Assembly: GCA_009760855.2 (NCBI GenBank)
Contig: WPIO01000080.1
Coordinates: 1,432,501 to 1,496,500, forward strand
Origin: Cristatella mucedo
Taxonomy: Eukaryota > Bryozoa > Phylactolaemata > Cristatellidae
Direction: 5' to 3'
DNA length: 64,000 bases
The translations under genes were made by a program, and so were the position numbers. Below are positions 49,886-61,866 of this stretch, piece after piece. The first letter of the stretch is position 1. Each line of letters starts with the position of its first letter. The notes under the pieces are model-generated. The model saw only the letters and a list, made by a program, of their open reading frames with translations. It had not been told where the DNA came from and searched no databases.

Positions 49886-51690
49886 GCGATGTATCTCCGT
49901 CAGTAACTCCACAAAGTCATAAAGACCATGTGGGTGTTACGCAGGAGAGTTTTGTGTAGCGCACTCACAGCCTAAGCGGCTTTCGGTACGCATTCGGTAG
50001 CCAACAGACTTTGTCTCACGCAACAAAGAGAAAGTGGGAAGCATAGCAGAGTTAGGAGAGCAGTTGAGGTAGTGAGTAGCATAGAAGTAGCAGTTCAGGA
50101 CCGCTGAAAAAGATGTGCCATAGTCGACAGTTGGAGAGTAGATGTCGTTGCGCAAGAATTGTGGAAGCGAGTTCCACAGTCTAGGACCTGCAGAGCTAAA
50201 GCTTCTGTCGCCAACTGTCTTTAAGCGGAGGAATGGGACAGCTAATTTATTGTCCACACAGGACCTGAGGGCGCGAACAGGCTGAAACTGATGCAGCAGT
50301 TCAGCTAGGTATGAAGGAGCCAAGCCGTGGCGGGCCTTGTGGGTCAGCGTAAGAACTTTGCTCCGTATCCTTTGCTCAACCGGCAACCATTCTAGCTCTT
50401 TCAGCAAAGGAGACACGTGCTCAAACCGCTGGGACTTAAAAACCAGCCTTGCAGCCATATTCATAGTCCGCTGTAGTGGCATAATAGCTTTCTTTGGTAG
50501 CCCAGCCAAAAGGGAATTACAATAATCAAGCCGAGACAGAACTAAAGAGCTAGTTAAATTGTTTACAAGCCACTGTGGGAGACAGCTTCTAATCTTGGAT
50601 AGGGATCGGATGTGATGGCTAGCTGTAGAGGCAGTCTTCTGAATGAAGCTTTTGAAATTGAGGCAGCTGTCGAACACGACACCTAGATTACGAGCACGTG
50701 GTGAAGGTCGCACAATAGCATCACCTATTAGAACGGCAAAGCCTTTTAGCCCAGCCACACGCTTAGGGTGTCCTATGAGCAGCAGTTCGGTTTAATCGTC
50801 ATTTAATTTCAGGAAGTTTTCCAACATCCAGGATCGAATATCGGCAAGGCAAGCATTCAGTTTCTCAGTTGCTGCAGCAGATTCCGACGGTTTAAATGAC
50901 AAATACAACTGAGTATCGTCAGCATAGAAGTGACATCCTGTTCCATGGGCCTTAATCACTTTTCCCAGAGGTTGCGTATAAATGGAGAACAGCAAGAGAC
51001 CGAGTACAGTCAGTCCCTTGAGGGACTCTACAGGTGACCCTTCTCGTGTCTGAGACCTGACCCCCACACGACACGGATTGAACACGATCAGACAAGTAGG
51101 ATTTAAACCACGCCAGTGCTTCGTCTGCCAGACCGATCGTTGTTCTCAATCGTTCAAGCAGAACTTTGTGATCAATGGTGTCGAAGGCAGCAGACAGATC
51201 TAGAAGAGCTGGGGCAGTGACATTCCCGTCGTCGTTGCCACGTAGAATGTCATTGTTAACACGGAGGAGAGCAGTTTCGGTGGAGTGCTGCCTCTTGAAA
51301 CCTGATTGAAATGTTTCTGACATTCCATTATTTTCAATATGTTCAACCAGCTGCTTTGCAACAATTTTTACAAGAATCTTTGATAAGAACGGAAGAAAGG
51401 AAACAGGACGATAATTTGCTAGGACCTCTGTGTCTAATCCAGGCTTTTTAAGAATGGGTCTAACGATTGCCGATTTGAAGGACTTGGGACGACCCCTTTT
51501 CCGAGAAAAGCATTAAAAATCTTGGTTATGGCAGGGCTAAGTTGGTCTGCAAGTGAAGACCACAGAAATGAAGGTATAGGGTCTTCAGGAGACGAGCTCT
51601 TTTTGCTAGACCTTATTAAGGCAGCCACATCGCAGGTAGAAACATCGGAGAACCTTTTAAGAAAGGTCACAGGTTGAGGAATGGCGATTG
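49886..51690 (-). mobile_element. Non-LTR retrotransposon, family B (longest copy)
   Basis: Encodes in broken frames the RT block [40 protein letters not shown], then CHFYADDTQLYLSFKPSESA and LEWLPVEQRIRSKVLTLTHK. One 273-residue open segment runs 50758-49937. Frameshifts and stops near 51020-51090, 50790 and 51430 make it inactive. The 5' part with endonuclease is missing. It ends in a GGAGTTAC...GGAGATACA tail. It fills much of the gap between the HMG gene and the 16-bp repeat. Confidence 0.9.
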
Positions 51691-52176
51691 CTTTAGAGCG
51701 ATGCGCTACAGAAACTTAGACGGGACGTCGCGGATGCAGAGAATACCAGATGACACCAGAAGATACTGGCTCTGGCGCCGCGGTATCGTTTTCTGAGCAG
51801 GCGCGACCTTTTGTAACAGTGCGTAGCTGAAAGTCGCGTGGCTGTGCAGCCACGTGACTTCGCAGCCAATCGACAGGTACCGCGCTCCTCCACTCCAGCT
51901 CAGAGCCTACTGCGACTTTGTCATCACTTTCGGTACTTCGTCGCGTCATTCTCTAGCACTTCCTCGTTACGCCAGCTCGCGCGCGACCACGACCCGCTCT
52001 ACTTTTGCCTTCTCCTTCTCCTTCTTCTTTCTCCTTTCTCCTTCCCTTTTCTCTTTCTCCTTTCTCCTTCTCATCTTTCTTCCGCCGCCAATTGTACAAA
52101 CTGCGGCCAAAGCGTCGCAGCAGCCGTCGGTACACTCGCGCCTGCGCGGGCGCATACCGCGTGCACACGCGCTCTC

Positions 52177-52251
<75 letters not shown>

Positions 52252-52641
52252 GGGAACGTGACGTGTGATTTGTGTGGCAGACTTGACCGCATGCAAGCAG
52301 ATCTTGCGACGCGCTTCTCACGAGGGAGAACCAGTACGGGAACAAAGATTAAGCGCAAGTGTATAGCTGCTAAAAGGTTTTTGAAACCACAAGGGAAGCC
52401 ACTTGTCGGAAGAACCGCTTCGCGATTTTGTCCGGTTGCAGAGTGGGCTACTCCAGCTGTCAAAGATGCCATCTCGGATGGCAGTAGTCAAAGGATGCAC
52501 GCTACGTCGTCTGAATTTGGCGCCTTTTTCTCTCCAGAACGCCCGGCAATGCTTAAGACTGCGCCCAGGCGGTCGGCGTCTTGCCGAGCGTCTTCTAACT
52601 TCGCGGGCAGCAGCAGACGTCGCGACGTGTGGGCAGTTTTT
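51691..52641. other. Intergenic stretch with GA array and unrecognised ORF
   Basis: Contains a polypyrimidine CTT-rich stretch (52003-52080), a (GA)n array (52180-52244) and a plus-strand open frame 52249-52722 (TTG start; CDLCGRLDRMQADLATRFSR) with no recognised family. Confidence 0.4.
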
Positions 52642-53163
52642 TTAGGAGGGCTTAGTTGGGCTATCGAAGCAATCAGAACGCGACCTGGACGGTCCGTGCA
52701 GAGTCAGCAGTGCTGCTCTTGATCCCGACGAACGAGGCCTTGGCGGATTTTTCCGGTCGATCGCTCGGCAGCGGCGCGGTGAGTCTTTTGCGTTTGCAGG
52801 CTGTCCAAGCAGCAGCAACAGCCGCACATCGTTGACCGCTTTCGCCGCGACCGCGTTGAGCATGTTTAGCGTCTTTTCGCGTCGCAGCGCTGTGAGCGCC
52901 GGCGCAATACTCGAGCGTACAGACCGCCGCCGCCGCCGCGTAGAGCCGCCGCCGCGTAGAGCCGCCGCCGCGTAGAGCCGCCGCCGCGTAGAGCCGCCGC
53001 CGCGTAGAGCCGCCGCCGCGTAGAGCCGCCGCCGCGTAGAGCCGCCGCCGCGTAGAGCCGCCGCCGCGTAGAGCCGCCGCCGCCGCCGCGTAGAGCCGCC
53101 GCCGCATAGAGCCGCCGCCGCCTCCGCGAAGTCAGCTCGCTGTATCTCCTCCATAGTGAACAC
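52642..53163 (-). CDS. Unrecognised ORF spanning the 16-bp minisatellite
   Basis: 173 residues. It starts MFTMEEIQRADFAEAAAALC, passes through the repeat-encoded ALRGGGSTRRRLYAAA units and ends with NMLNAVAAKAVNDVRLLLLL and a basic tail. The start context is acceptable. The openness may simply reflect the repeat; no family is recognised. Confidence 0.25.
   Translation of the reverse strand: MFTMEEIQRADFAEAAAALCGGGSTRRRRRLYAAAALRGGGSTRRRLYAAAALRGGGSTRRRLYAAAALRGGGSTRRRRRSVRSSIAPALTALRREKTLNMLNAVAAKAVNDVRLLLLLGQPANAKDSPRRCRAIDRKNPPRPRSSGSRAALLTLHGPSRSRSDCFDSPTKPS
52925..53130 (-). repeat. 16-bp GC-rich minisatellite
   Basis: About a dozen copies of a GCCGCCGCCGCGTAGA unit. Sixteen is not a multiple of three, so the minus-strand translation cycles ALRGGGSTRRRLYAAA with a 48-base period, and all three minus frames stay open. 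Confidence 0.93.
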
Positions 53164-53248
53164 ACCTCCAGACCATCAGACCGGAAGCCGCGCTATCGAA
53201 CCCCCGGACAAAAGCTAAGTACGGCTATGTATGGCTTGGTATCCTTTG

Positions 53249-53473
53249 CAGCGGTCCTGAACTGCTACTTCCATGCTATTCACTACATCAACTGCTCTCC
53301 TGAATCTGCTATGCTTCCAACTTTTTCTTTGTTGCGTGAGATGAAGTCTGTTGGCTACCGAATGCGTACCGAAACCTGCTGAGGCTGTGAGTGCGCTATA
53401 CAAAGCTCTCCCGCGTAACACCCACAGAGTCTTTGTTGAGTTACAGACGAAGAAACGTTACATTACATTACGG
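53249..53473 (+). mobile_element. Family B 3' fragment
   Basis: Matches the family from GCGGTCCTGAACTGCTACTT to TTACATTACATTACG. Confidence 0.85.
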
Positions 53474-53702
53474 CTAGGTATGGCTACGTATGGCTCGGTA
53501 TGGCTCGGTGTGGCATGGTATAGCTATGCTTGTCATGCTTACATTCCTGTGCACGGCTCGGATATACGGAGGACACGCGGAGGCAAAGAATTGTATAGCG
53601 TTACGTACGATATCAGCTCTACTCGCCAGCGAGGCTCGGCGCGTGCCCTCCGCGCCGCTCTCGGCGAGCGAAGTGGGACTATTTTCTTTGCCCTGGTTTC
53701 GC

Positions 53703-53795
53703 CCAGGGGATCAGGTGCTAAGCTTTGACGACAGAGGTCGTGCGCTCGAGCTCGGAGGCATACGTGAAGCGCCTGTACTGAGATTCGGCTGATTA
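53703..53795 (+). mobile_element. Partial SINE (same family)
   Basis: GAGGTCGTGCGCTCGAGCTC then GGCATACGTGAAGCGCCTGT; the tail breaks off after GAGATTCGG. Confidence 0.65.
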
Positions 53796-54280
53796 TATAC
53801 ACCCTTCGCGCCCTGGGCAGCTGGTGGCCCGAGAATGAAACCTGCCTGCCTGGCCGACCTCGGCGTTGCACGCGCGGAAATGACGGCATTCCGGCGTCTG
53901 CCGCTGTGCGTCTTGGATACCATTTCCGGGTCGGAAGCGGTGCGGTCCTGAACCGGGAGGCGCGGGCAGCACCCGCGACCCGGCGGGGCGGCAGGACTCC
54001 ATCCACCGATTAATATACATATAGCTAAATTCCCATCTTAATAAACCAGCTCACACACACAAAAATATATATATTTATACATACAAGTGAGATCGCTTGA
54101 TTCTGCGGGTTCGAATGCAGCTGCAGCAAACTGCTGCATTCCACTCTGCTGCAGAATTCTACAAAATTTCTGATTTTTGATGAAAAAAGTTTGCTGTACA
54201 CCTCATCAAACGTTCGCGAGCTTTGGTTCTGGCAACCGCGGACACGCACAGCGAACGTCGGCTGAGACTAGCACCACTAC

Positions 54281-54766
54281 GTGCGCTGCTGTGTTTGCGG
54301 CCTCGAAGTTCTGACCGGACGTAGAAGCCGCACGCCACATTTGTACCACCATCTTGCAGACGCTTCTTCTATCTCGCAGGCGATGGAGCGGAGCTCGGAA
54401 GCTGCAGCGGCGGTGCCGAGGCGCCGCCGCTCAGTGAAGCTGCCTCAAATTAAACAGCAGCAGCGGCGGCGATGGCGAAGCAGCGGAAGCGGAAGCGGTG
54501 GCGGCGGCTACGACGTGCGACAAACTACGGCGAGCTGCAGGGCAGCGGAGAAAGACCGGGGGAGACCAATCGCGGCGAAGGTCAAGGACAAGAAGTCGTA
54601 CTGTCCTGCTGCCGCCAGCCAGCTACACGCTCTGGTCGCCGCAGCCGCCGCAGCCGCCGCCGACGACGACGACGACGATTGGATACTAAATGCGGTCGCC
54701 TGCTGCGGACGGAGCAAGGGTCCGTCAAACGGTAAAAGAGCAACCGAAAAAGGAAATGTCCAGTGA
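54281..54766 (+). CDS. Unrecognised ORF (Cys-pair start, Arg/Ala-rich)
   Basis: Open frame of 161 codons. It begins with a GTG, CCVCGLEVLTGRRSRTPHLY, and has an in-frame ATG (MERSSEAAAAVPRRRRSVKL) at about 54383. It carries a QQQ run, Gly/Ser run, Ala run and a DDDDDDW motif. It could be an exon of an unknown gene or chance openness of GC-rich DNA. Confidence 0.25.
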   Translation: MRCCVCGLEVLTGRRSRTPHLYHHLADASSISQAMERSSEAAAAVPRRRRSVKLPQIKQQQRRRWRSSGSGSGGGGYDVRQTTASCRAAEKDRGRPIAAKVKDKKSYCPAAASQLHALVAAAAAAAADDDDDDWILNAVACCGRSKGPSNGKRATEKGNVQ

Positions 54767-55483
54767 CTCGACAGACAAATGTACATAGACGAGTACGTGT
54801 ACGGCTGACGATAGATAACTATACATAGACGTACACACATAGACGTACATACGTACAAATGTACACGTACGTGATTCGACAGCCAAACATAAGTAGACGT
54901 ACGATGCCATACGTATATAATTCATAAAGCATGCGTATGACGTCATATCAGCTAAGCATGACTTAGACAAACCTTTGAATAGTCTTCAGTCAAATATGCA
55001 GAGCGGTATGCATAGGGGTATACGTACATACATACAGCGGTAGACGAATCGCTCACTCCGTTTGCATTAGGGCGATTGGAGGATTGCCCACTGCCGAAAA
55101 TCGAGCCCACAACCTCTGACCCGGGTGGTGAACTGCAAGAACCTTAACCCTTGGCTAAGAAGACCCAATGGCGGCCAAGTGCAAAGAAGTAAAGATCGAC
55201 TGACTCAGCAGCCTGGTTTAACATAACAATTTATAATAATTTAGTAATTAATAATTGAATACAATAATTATTACAATAGTGACGATTCGCATGACCGCCT
55301 GCGTGGTTTTTTAAGCAGATTTATACAGTGGCAGAAAAAACCCGACGTGCAAGCGCCCTGCAGCTCCCGGCTAAGACCGTATCGCGGGGTATCAGTCCAA
55401 TCAGTTGAGCTCGCGTTAGGTGTTCGCGTTACGGTGCAGCAGGCAGCAGCGCCATCTCGACGCATTTGTCGAGCAAAATGCGT

Positions 55484-55490
<7 letters not shown>
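54767..55490. other. Intergenic, AT-rich with ACGTAC-type repeats
   Basis: 54780-55030 is rich in TAGACGTAC / ACATAC words. A tRNA-like SINE lies at 55055-55180. No gene recognised. Confidence 0.5.
55055..55180 (-). mobile_element. tRNA-like SINE (second type)
   Basis: Minus strand AGCCAAGGGTTAAGGTTCTT and GAGGTTGTGGGCTCGATTTT give A- and B-box-like regions, then CAATCCTCCAATCGCC. Confidence 0.6.

Positions 55491-55570
<80 letters not shown>
55491..55570 (+). repeat. (CT)n microsatellite
   Basis: 40 CT units. Confidence 0.96.
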
Positions 55571-55571
<1 letters not shown>

Positions 55572-55851
55572 GTCAGGCGGCGCCAGCGTGCAGAGTCGGC
55601 TGGAGCGAGACCGCACGAGAGCGGCGAAGCTGGGCTCGGCCGCCGCCGCCGGGGCGGAGGAGGCTCCCGAGACGTTCAGCGGCACGACGAGCGTCGATGG
55701 CGCGATGCCGGAGCAGGCGGACGGTGCCCGGCGAACGACCGTTCACGAGAAAGAAAGAGAGATCGCCAGAAAGAGCACGCGGTGAGCGAGATCGTGCGCG
55801 GCGGCGGCCGAGCCGAGGCGGCGGCCGAGCCGAGGCGGCGGCCGAAAGAGT

Positions 55852-55925
55852 GAAAGTGACGCAGTGACGCAAAAGACGCGAAAGAGTGACGCGAAAGAGT
55901 GAAAGTGACGTGGCGGTGAAAGGCG
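55852..55925 (+). promoter_or_regulatory. Cluster of TGACG motifs upstream of the EF-hand/WD40 gene
   Basis: AGTGACGCAGTGACGCAAAA, GAGTGACGCGAAAGAGTG and AAGTGACGTGGCGG give four or five TGACG half-sites of the CRE/ATF type in 70 bp, about 250 bp before the proposed start codon. Confidence 0.35.
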
Positions 55926-56168
55926 ACGACGGCGCTAGTGCGCTATCGCCGTCCAACGGCGGCCGAGATTTCCGCTGCGTCTGGCGCATGCGCGGGCGAG
56001 CTCAGCGCCGCGCCGCCGCGCCGATCGGACGATCGCCCTTCTGGGGCGCTCCTTCGCAGGCCGAGCGTCCCAGCGGCAGCGGCGGCGGCGCTGCGGGGCG
56101 GAGGCGGCGGCGGGACGCTGCTGAACTCGCTTCGCGGCGGCGACGACTCAGCGCTGCACCTGGAGAAC

Positions 56169-56285
56169 ATGCCCGCCAGGCTGATGCGCCGTCTCGAGTA
56201 CGTGTTCAAGATGGCCGAGGAGCGGACCGGACCGATCGAGTACGACGAGTTCTGCTCCGTCCTGCGCTCCGTGTTCAGCGACAAG
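56169..56285 (+). CDS. EF-hand/WD40 gene, exon 1 (first EF-hand)
   Basis: Encodes MPARLMRRLEYVFKMAEERT then GPIEYDEFCSVLRSVFSDK, a degenerate EF-hand. Donor AAG|GTGAGG, phase 0. The frame stays open upstream to about 55938 without another ATG, so the start is inferred. Confidence 0.75.
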
Positions 56286-59200
56286 GTGAGGCGCGCCGGC
56301 TTCGGCGGCTGCGTTCAACACAGCCGCGTGCGCCCAGGCGCCTGGCGGCTTCGAGCCCGTCGCACCGCCCGTCGCTGGCGATCGAGAAAGGGCGGCAGCT
56401 GCCCCCTCCCACTGCCGCTGCACACCCGTCCACCTGTCCAGCCCGTGTCGCACGTGTCCGCTGCAGTTTTAGCTGCACGCTGTCGGCTGCTGCCCACGTG
56501 CTGCCGGCCCTTTATTCTGCGGCCGTCACGCTGCATTCCCGTTTTACTTCGTGTCTTATCGTTTTGCATCGTGCTCGTACTGTCGCTCGGTCTGCTACAG
56601 AGGGCACCGTTGGGCGTCCTCGTCGCTTCAGGTAGCTGAGACACTGCAGATCGATTCAATTGTGCCACCGCGGCGAGTTTTCGGCGCGTTAGCGCCAGAG
56701 CCTCCGCGCCTACAGCGCCCCAGCTCTTTCAGCTGCCCGACAAGGAGCTGCGGACCATGTTCATGAAAATCGACACGAACTGCGACGGCGGAATGACGTG
56801 GAGCGAGTACGTCTCGTTCGTCCTCTGTGAGCTGCAGAAGAAAGACCACATGCGCCTGTCGCGTGTCGACGGCTTCCTGCCCGACGACGTGACGGCGACG
56901 TCACAGGGCGGGCGCCACCGCGGGCTCATAACGCGAATCGTCTACTCGCCGCCTCCCGCCGCCATCCACCGACTGGGCCAGAACGCGCGAGAGCTCTCCG
57001 CTCGCACGCTGTCCAAGAAGTACGGCCGCTACATTGCGCTCAGCTCCGACGGTGAGGGCGCCGCGATGCGCGACACGTGACACGTTACACGTGGTTTCGG
57101 ACGGCAGAAAGCTCCTCGAGCGCGCGCGACGCAGCTCCTCCTCACGCTCGAAGCGCGAGCGTGAGGAGGAGCTGCTCACGCTGGGAGCACACAGCGCTGC
57201 TCATGCTCGGAGCGCGTGGGGCGACGAGAAACGACGAGAAACGACGAGAAAGCGACGAGAAACGTAGTTGCTAAAGTCACTCGGCGTATGAAGAAGGAGA
57301 ACGCCGCGGGGGGCGGGGAAGCGAGAAATCCATTCGCAGAACTCCTTATAGCGATGTCCGACGCTGGTCTACCAGGAAAATTTACGTGGACGTACTGTTG
57401 CTGCAAGTCTTTCCGTTCTAGTCGAGAGCTTGAGGAGAGAGATCAAGAGATATAAAAAAATATATATAATTCATTTATATAGCACCCCTAGAGAACTTAA
57501 TCTCTATTCAGGCGCTTCACATATGCCTCGGGGCTCGATGAGAGAGATCGGAGATCAAAGTTTTTAAAGAGATAAATAGAGAGATTGAAGAGATTTAGAG
57601 ATCAGTGAGAGAGATCAAAGAATGAGATCGAGAAATCGAAGAATCCGATGAGAAAGGTCGAGAGATTCGAGAGAGGTCGAGAGATCGAGGAGATAAATTG
57701 AGAGATTGGAGACTCTGGTCAATAGATTGGGGAGTGAGATTGAGAAGAATGAGTTTTTGGAGGTTTTCTCGCCAAGGTTTTGGCAACGGCACTGCTGTCA
57801 AATTAAGTAGGGCCGCGTGCGGTCTACCAAAAATAATTTGGTCGACACCAACGTAGCGGAGCGTAACGCAGCGCCAGAAGGGTAAGACGGTCTTGCGAAG
57901 GGTGAGTTGGCTATGAGGGGCTGTGGGGATGTGGTCACCGCTCCCTGGAGGGCCGGCGACCTGGACTCCGATACAGCCTTTAGAAAATAAATTGTGAAGA
58001 GCGTCGTGTTCCGAGCTATTGTCACTTCCGTTTTCCACGCGGCACGGTCGCGTCCGCCATCTTGGCGGCCTCGGATGTTCCCGGTTTCTGGCTCCGCTCC
58101 GCTAATATCCGCCTGCCTCGCGTCTGTGTCTCACATCCGGCGGGACGTGAGCGAGGCACGTGTGCGGCCCCGCGTCTGGCGATGGCTCGTCCGTCTCGTC
58201 GCAGGCTGCATAAGCTTTTGGTCGCACGAAATGGCATGCCTGCGGACGTGCCGAATGGAGAGCAGTCGCAACGCTCCGCTGTTCGCTTCCGACATGTGCT
58301 CGCTGGACAACGTCAACTGCATCGCAGTGTCGACGTCAAAGTCTGACATTCAGTTCTACGAGACGGTCGGTACGCCGCCATTGTTGTTTGCCCGTGCCGC
58401 TCGACGGCCGTCCACGCCCTTTGACGGGGTGACAGGGACGTTTTCTGGGGAATGCCAGGAATGCGTGCCGTCCGCCTCTTATTATATTGTTATACATATA
58501 TATATATATATATAATATTATATTATTATACTTTTTTTAAAGTGACGGCATTCAGGGTGGGACGACGCAGGAGGAGTCGATTCAGAGCGGATCCTCCCGC
58601 GTCTGATATGCGTCATGATGATCAGATTTGAGGGTCAGGTCTGATGAGGATATCAGATGTCGTCGCTAGCTCTATTACACGGCCGTGCGGATACAACTGC
58701 GACGTTTACTGGAATGAGTGGAATAACTAAATCGAGTTATTGGAATCAGTGAAATACCTAGCGCTTAGAATTAAAATCGCCAGTAAATTTTTTATTCAGC
58801 CGCTTTGACTACATTTCGCGTTGGCGGCATTAGGTTGATGTCATATGAGTAAGCAAGGGTAAACGTAAGTTTGTATTCAAAAGTCACCAATATTATGCCT
58901 TAAGTTACCCTTTTCATACCACAATTGCGACTATTCTCAATCTTTTTATACCACTATTACGACGGTGCAGCCGTGATTAGTGTCATGTGTAAAATAGCAC
59001 AGGAGATAATTTACTATTTGCGGACGCATCTACTAAATGAGCGTGCTCGGCTGGGGCTTTAGTTAATGGAAGACACAGTCTTACTCTGTGGAGTTAGTGC
59101 GATTGGGGAATGTTTATTGAAATAAACATTTATTTAATTTAAACATTTATTTTATTTTAATTTTATTTAATTAACATTTACTTAAACGTTTATTATAATA

Positions 59201-61819
59201 ACTATTTATATAAATACTATCTTTTAATTAAAATTATTATCGATGATGCGATTGGGGAATGTTTATCTTTTCGATTCTTACTCTAACTGACGCATGACTT
59301 CGGTGAGACTGTCGCTTTTGAATTGTGTGCGTCCTAGCCGGAAGATTCGAGAGAGTGCTCACAATCACGAACCTCCCTGAGATGTGCGTGACGCTCGATT
59401 ACTGGTACGACGTCAACGACCTCGATCAGGTGCGCGTGCGCGTGCGCGGCGCTTGACTCCGCCGTTCCTCGACTGCCCGAGGCGGCCGCAAGCGCGTCGT
59501 TTCCCGTCAGAACGCTCACGCGCCACGCCGCTTCTCTGCGACTGCTACTCCGTCCGAGGCGCTGGTGGCGGCGGCGGCTCGCGCCTCCGCACGTCCGCAC
59601 CTGCATGGCCCTCGCGGAGTCCGGAGGCGCTAGTCCGGAGGCGCTAGTCCGGAGGCGCTAGTCCGGAGGCGCTAGTCCGGAGGCGCTAGTCAGTGAGCGG
59701 AACGTCGGCGCATCCGGCGCACACAGCGAGCGCGTTCTTTCGCTCATCGGTAAGTTCTATCGCACAAGTGGCGGAGGCGGCGGCGAGCGAAGACGACTCA
59801 GCGCTTTCTCAGCGCTTCGAGCCGGCAGCCCTCCGTCGTACTGGGGAAGGTCCCAGGATTTCCAGGCTGCCCGCCGCGAGCGCGCACACTCCTGCACGGC
59901 GGCCGGTGCAAAAGGTCTTGTCTCGTCACTTGGCGTCGTTGTCGTATGTCTTGTCGTTTGGCGTCGCAGGGAAAGTTATTCTGGGGCGACACGTGCGGAG
60001 ACATTTACATTATGCATTTTTATCAATGCACTCAAGGCGGCTTATTTGGCATAAGCAACTGCACGCGGAGGCACACTCTGCAGGCAATTTTAGCCGGCGC
60101 CGACGTCATGCAAAGCCGCTACCAGGTGCGCGAGCTCTTGCGAGATCTGAGTGCGCCCGCTCGCCGAAGCACCGCCGAGCCGCCGCTTGGCTCGATTCGG
60201 TTGGCCGCCGCCTGTCCTGCCGCCGCCGCTGCTGCTCCTGCTGCTGCAGGTTAACCACGTGGGCGGCGTGCACGACGACTGGGTTCGCTGCGTGCGCTAC
60301 CTGCCGTGCCTGGAGAGCGTCGTGTCGTGCTGCGGCGCGCCGGCCACGGCGCTCGCCGTCACGAGCCTGGGCGCGCTGCAGCCCAAGCACTTCCACGTCG
60401 ACAGGGGCGTCACCTGCTTCGACTACAGCACGGTGCGAGAATGACGCGCGCAGGCGCGGGCGGGCGGGCGGGCGGGCGGGCGTGGCGCCTTCGCGCCGGC
60501 GCGGCAGCGAGCTCAGAGGCTCAGAGGGCGGAAGCTCGGTGCGAACGCAGGGTCAGAACACGCTGGTGACTGGAGGCATCGAGCAGACGATTCAGGGCTG
60601 GAACCCGTACATCAACAAGGAACCGCTGTTCCGCATCAAGGGCATGAGCGCGATCCTGCACCTGATGGTCAACCAGGATCGCGACATTTGCATAAGCATC
60701 ACGATGGACAAGAATGTCGCAGTGTACAGCCTACGCGACCACACCCTGGGTGAGGCCTCGGCGAGACGACGGATCACGTGGCCGGCGTCGCAGGCGGCAG
60801 AGCAGCAGTTACGCCTTGCGCTCTGCGCGGCCGCCGCTCCACTTCTGGCGTCAGAATACCTGTGCGTACCAAGACGGCGATCTACGACTGCCTATCGCCT
60901 CGTCGAGGCGATAGGCAGTCGTAGTGCATTTATATATACAAGTCTCGTCCTTAGTGCATTTATATATACAAGTCTCGTCCTTAGTGCATTTATATATACA
61001 AGTGTGTTAAACATGCGTAAGTATATACAAATGTAAAGTGCCTAGAAAGAGATTGAGTTCTCTGAGGGCGCAATATCAAATGTGTTATCATTATTATTGC
61101 TACTATTATCTACATGCATACACATATACAGTATATGTGTGTGTATATACACAGGTATATATATATATATATTATATATCAATATGTATATATGTATGTG
61201 TGTAACGAAAATTCTTCCAAGTAATTCTTCTAAGTAGGCCCGCCGCACGAACATCGACGTAACGTCCCGCCGGCCGCATTCCGACTCCTGAAGCCTTTGA
61301 GGATCCGATAGACGGAAGTCCAAGACACTCCGACGGACGACAGTCCGGAAGTCGAAGATACTCCGACGGAAGTCCGCGATACTCCGGTGCTAAGCAGGAC
61401 GTACGCGTGCGCGTATACACGGGCAGTGAATTGAAAATGGCGATGGTGTGACATCAAAATGCGTTATAACACCATTGACCACTAGCACCATTCCTTATTA
61501 CTTGTATCAGTGAGTTGTCATATTTACTAGATTCCTATCCAGTTGAACCTGTTGCCGATGGCATATTTTGCCATATGCTACAATGCAGCCGTGCAGCAAC
61601 TTTGAAAGTAGCATTAGCTACCCGAAGGGTTTGAGGATTTAGGAGAGGCGAGGAATGAGAAGGGAGTAGATAAAGGAAAACGGTCGTAGGCCTCGAATGA
61701 CGTCATTCTCGTTGCGTATGTCCCACGAGTAGCTCAGTAGTAGTAATGCCTCAAAGTAGAGCGGCGGCGCGAGCGAAAGTAGAGCAGAGCGTCGCGAGCT
61801 TGCTCTGTCAATCAATCTA

Positions 61820-61866
<47 letters not shown>

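Noticed and set aside
59693-61036. 447-codon continuous plus-strand ORF over the EF-hand/WD40 gene
   Set aside because: It reads through introns with clear splice sites; only the exon parts match WD40 proteins.
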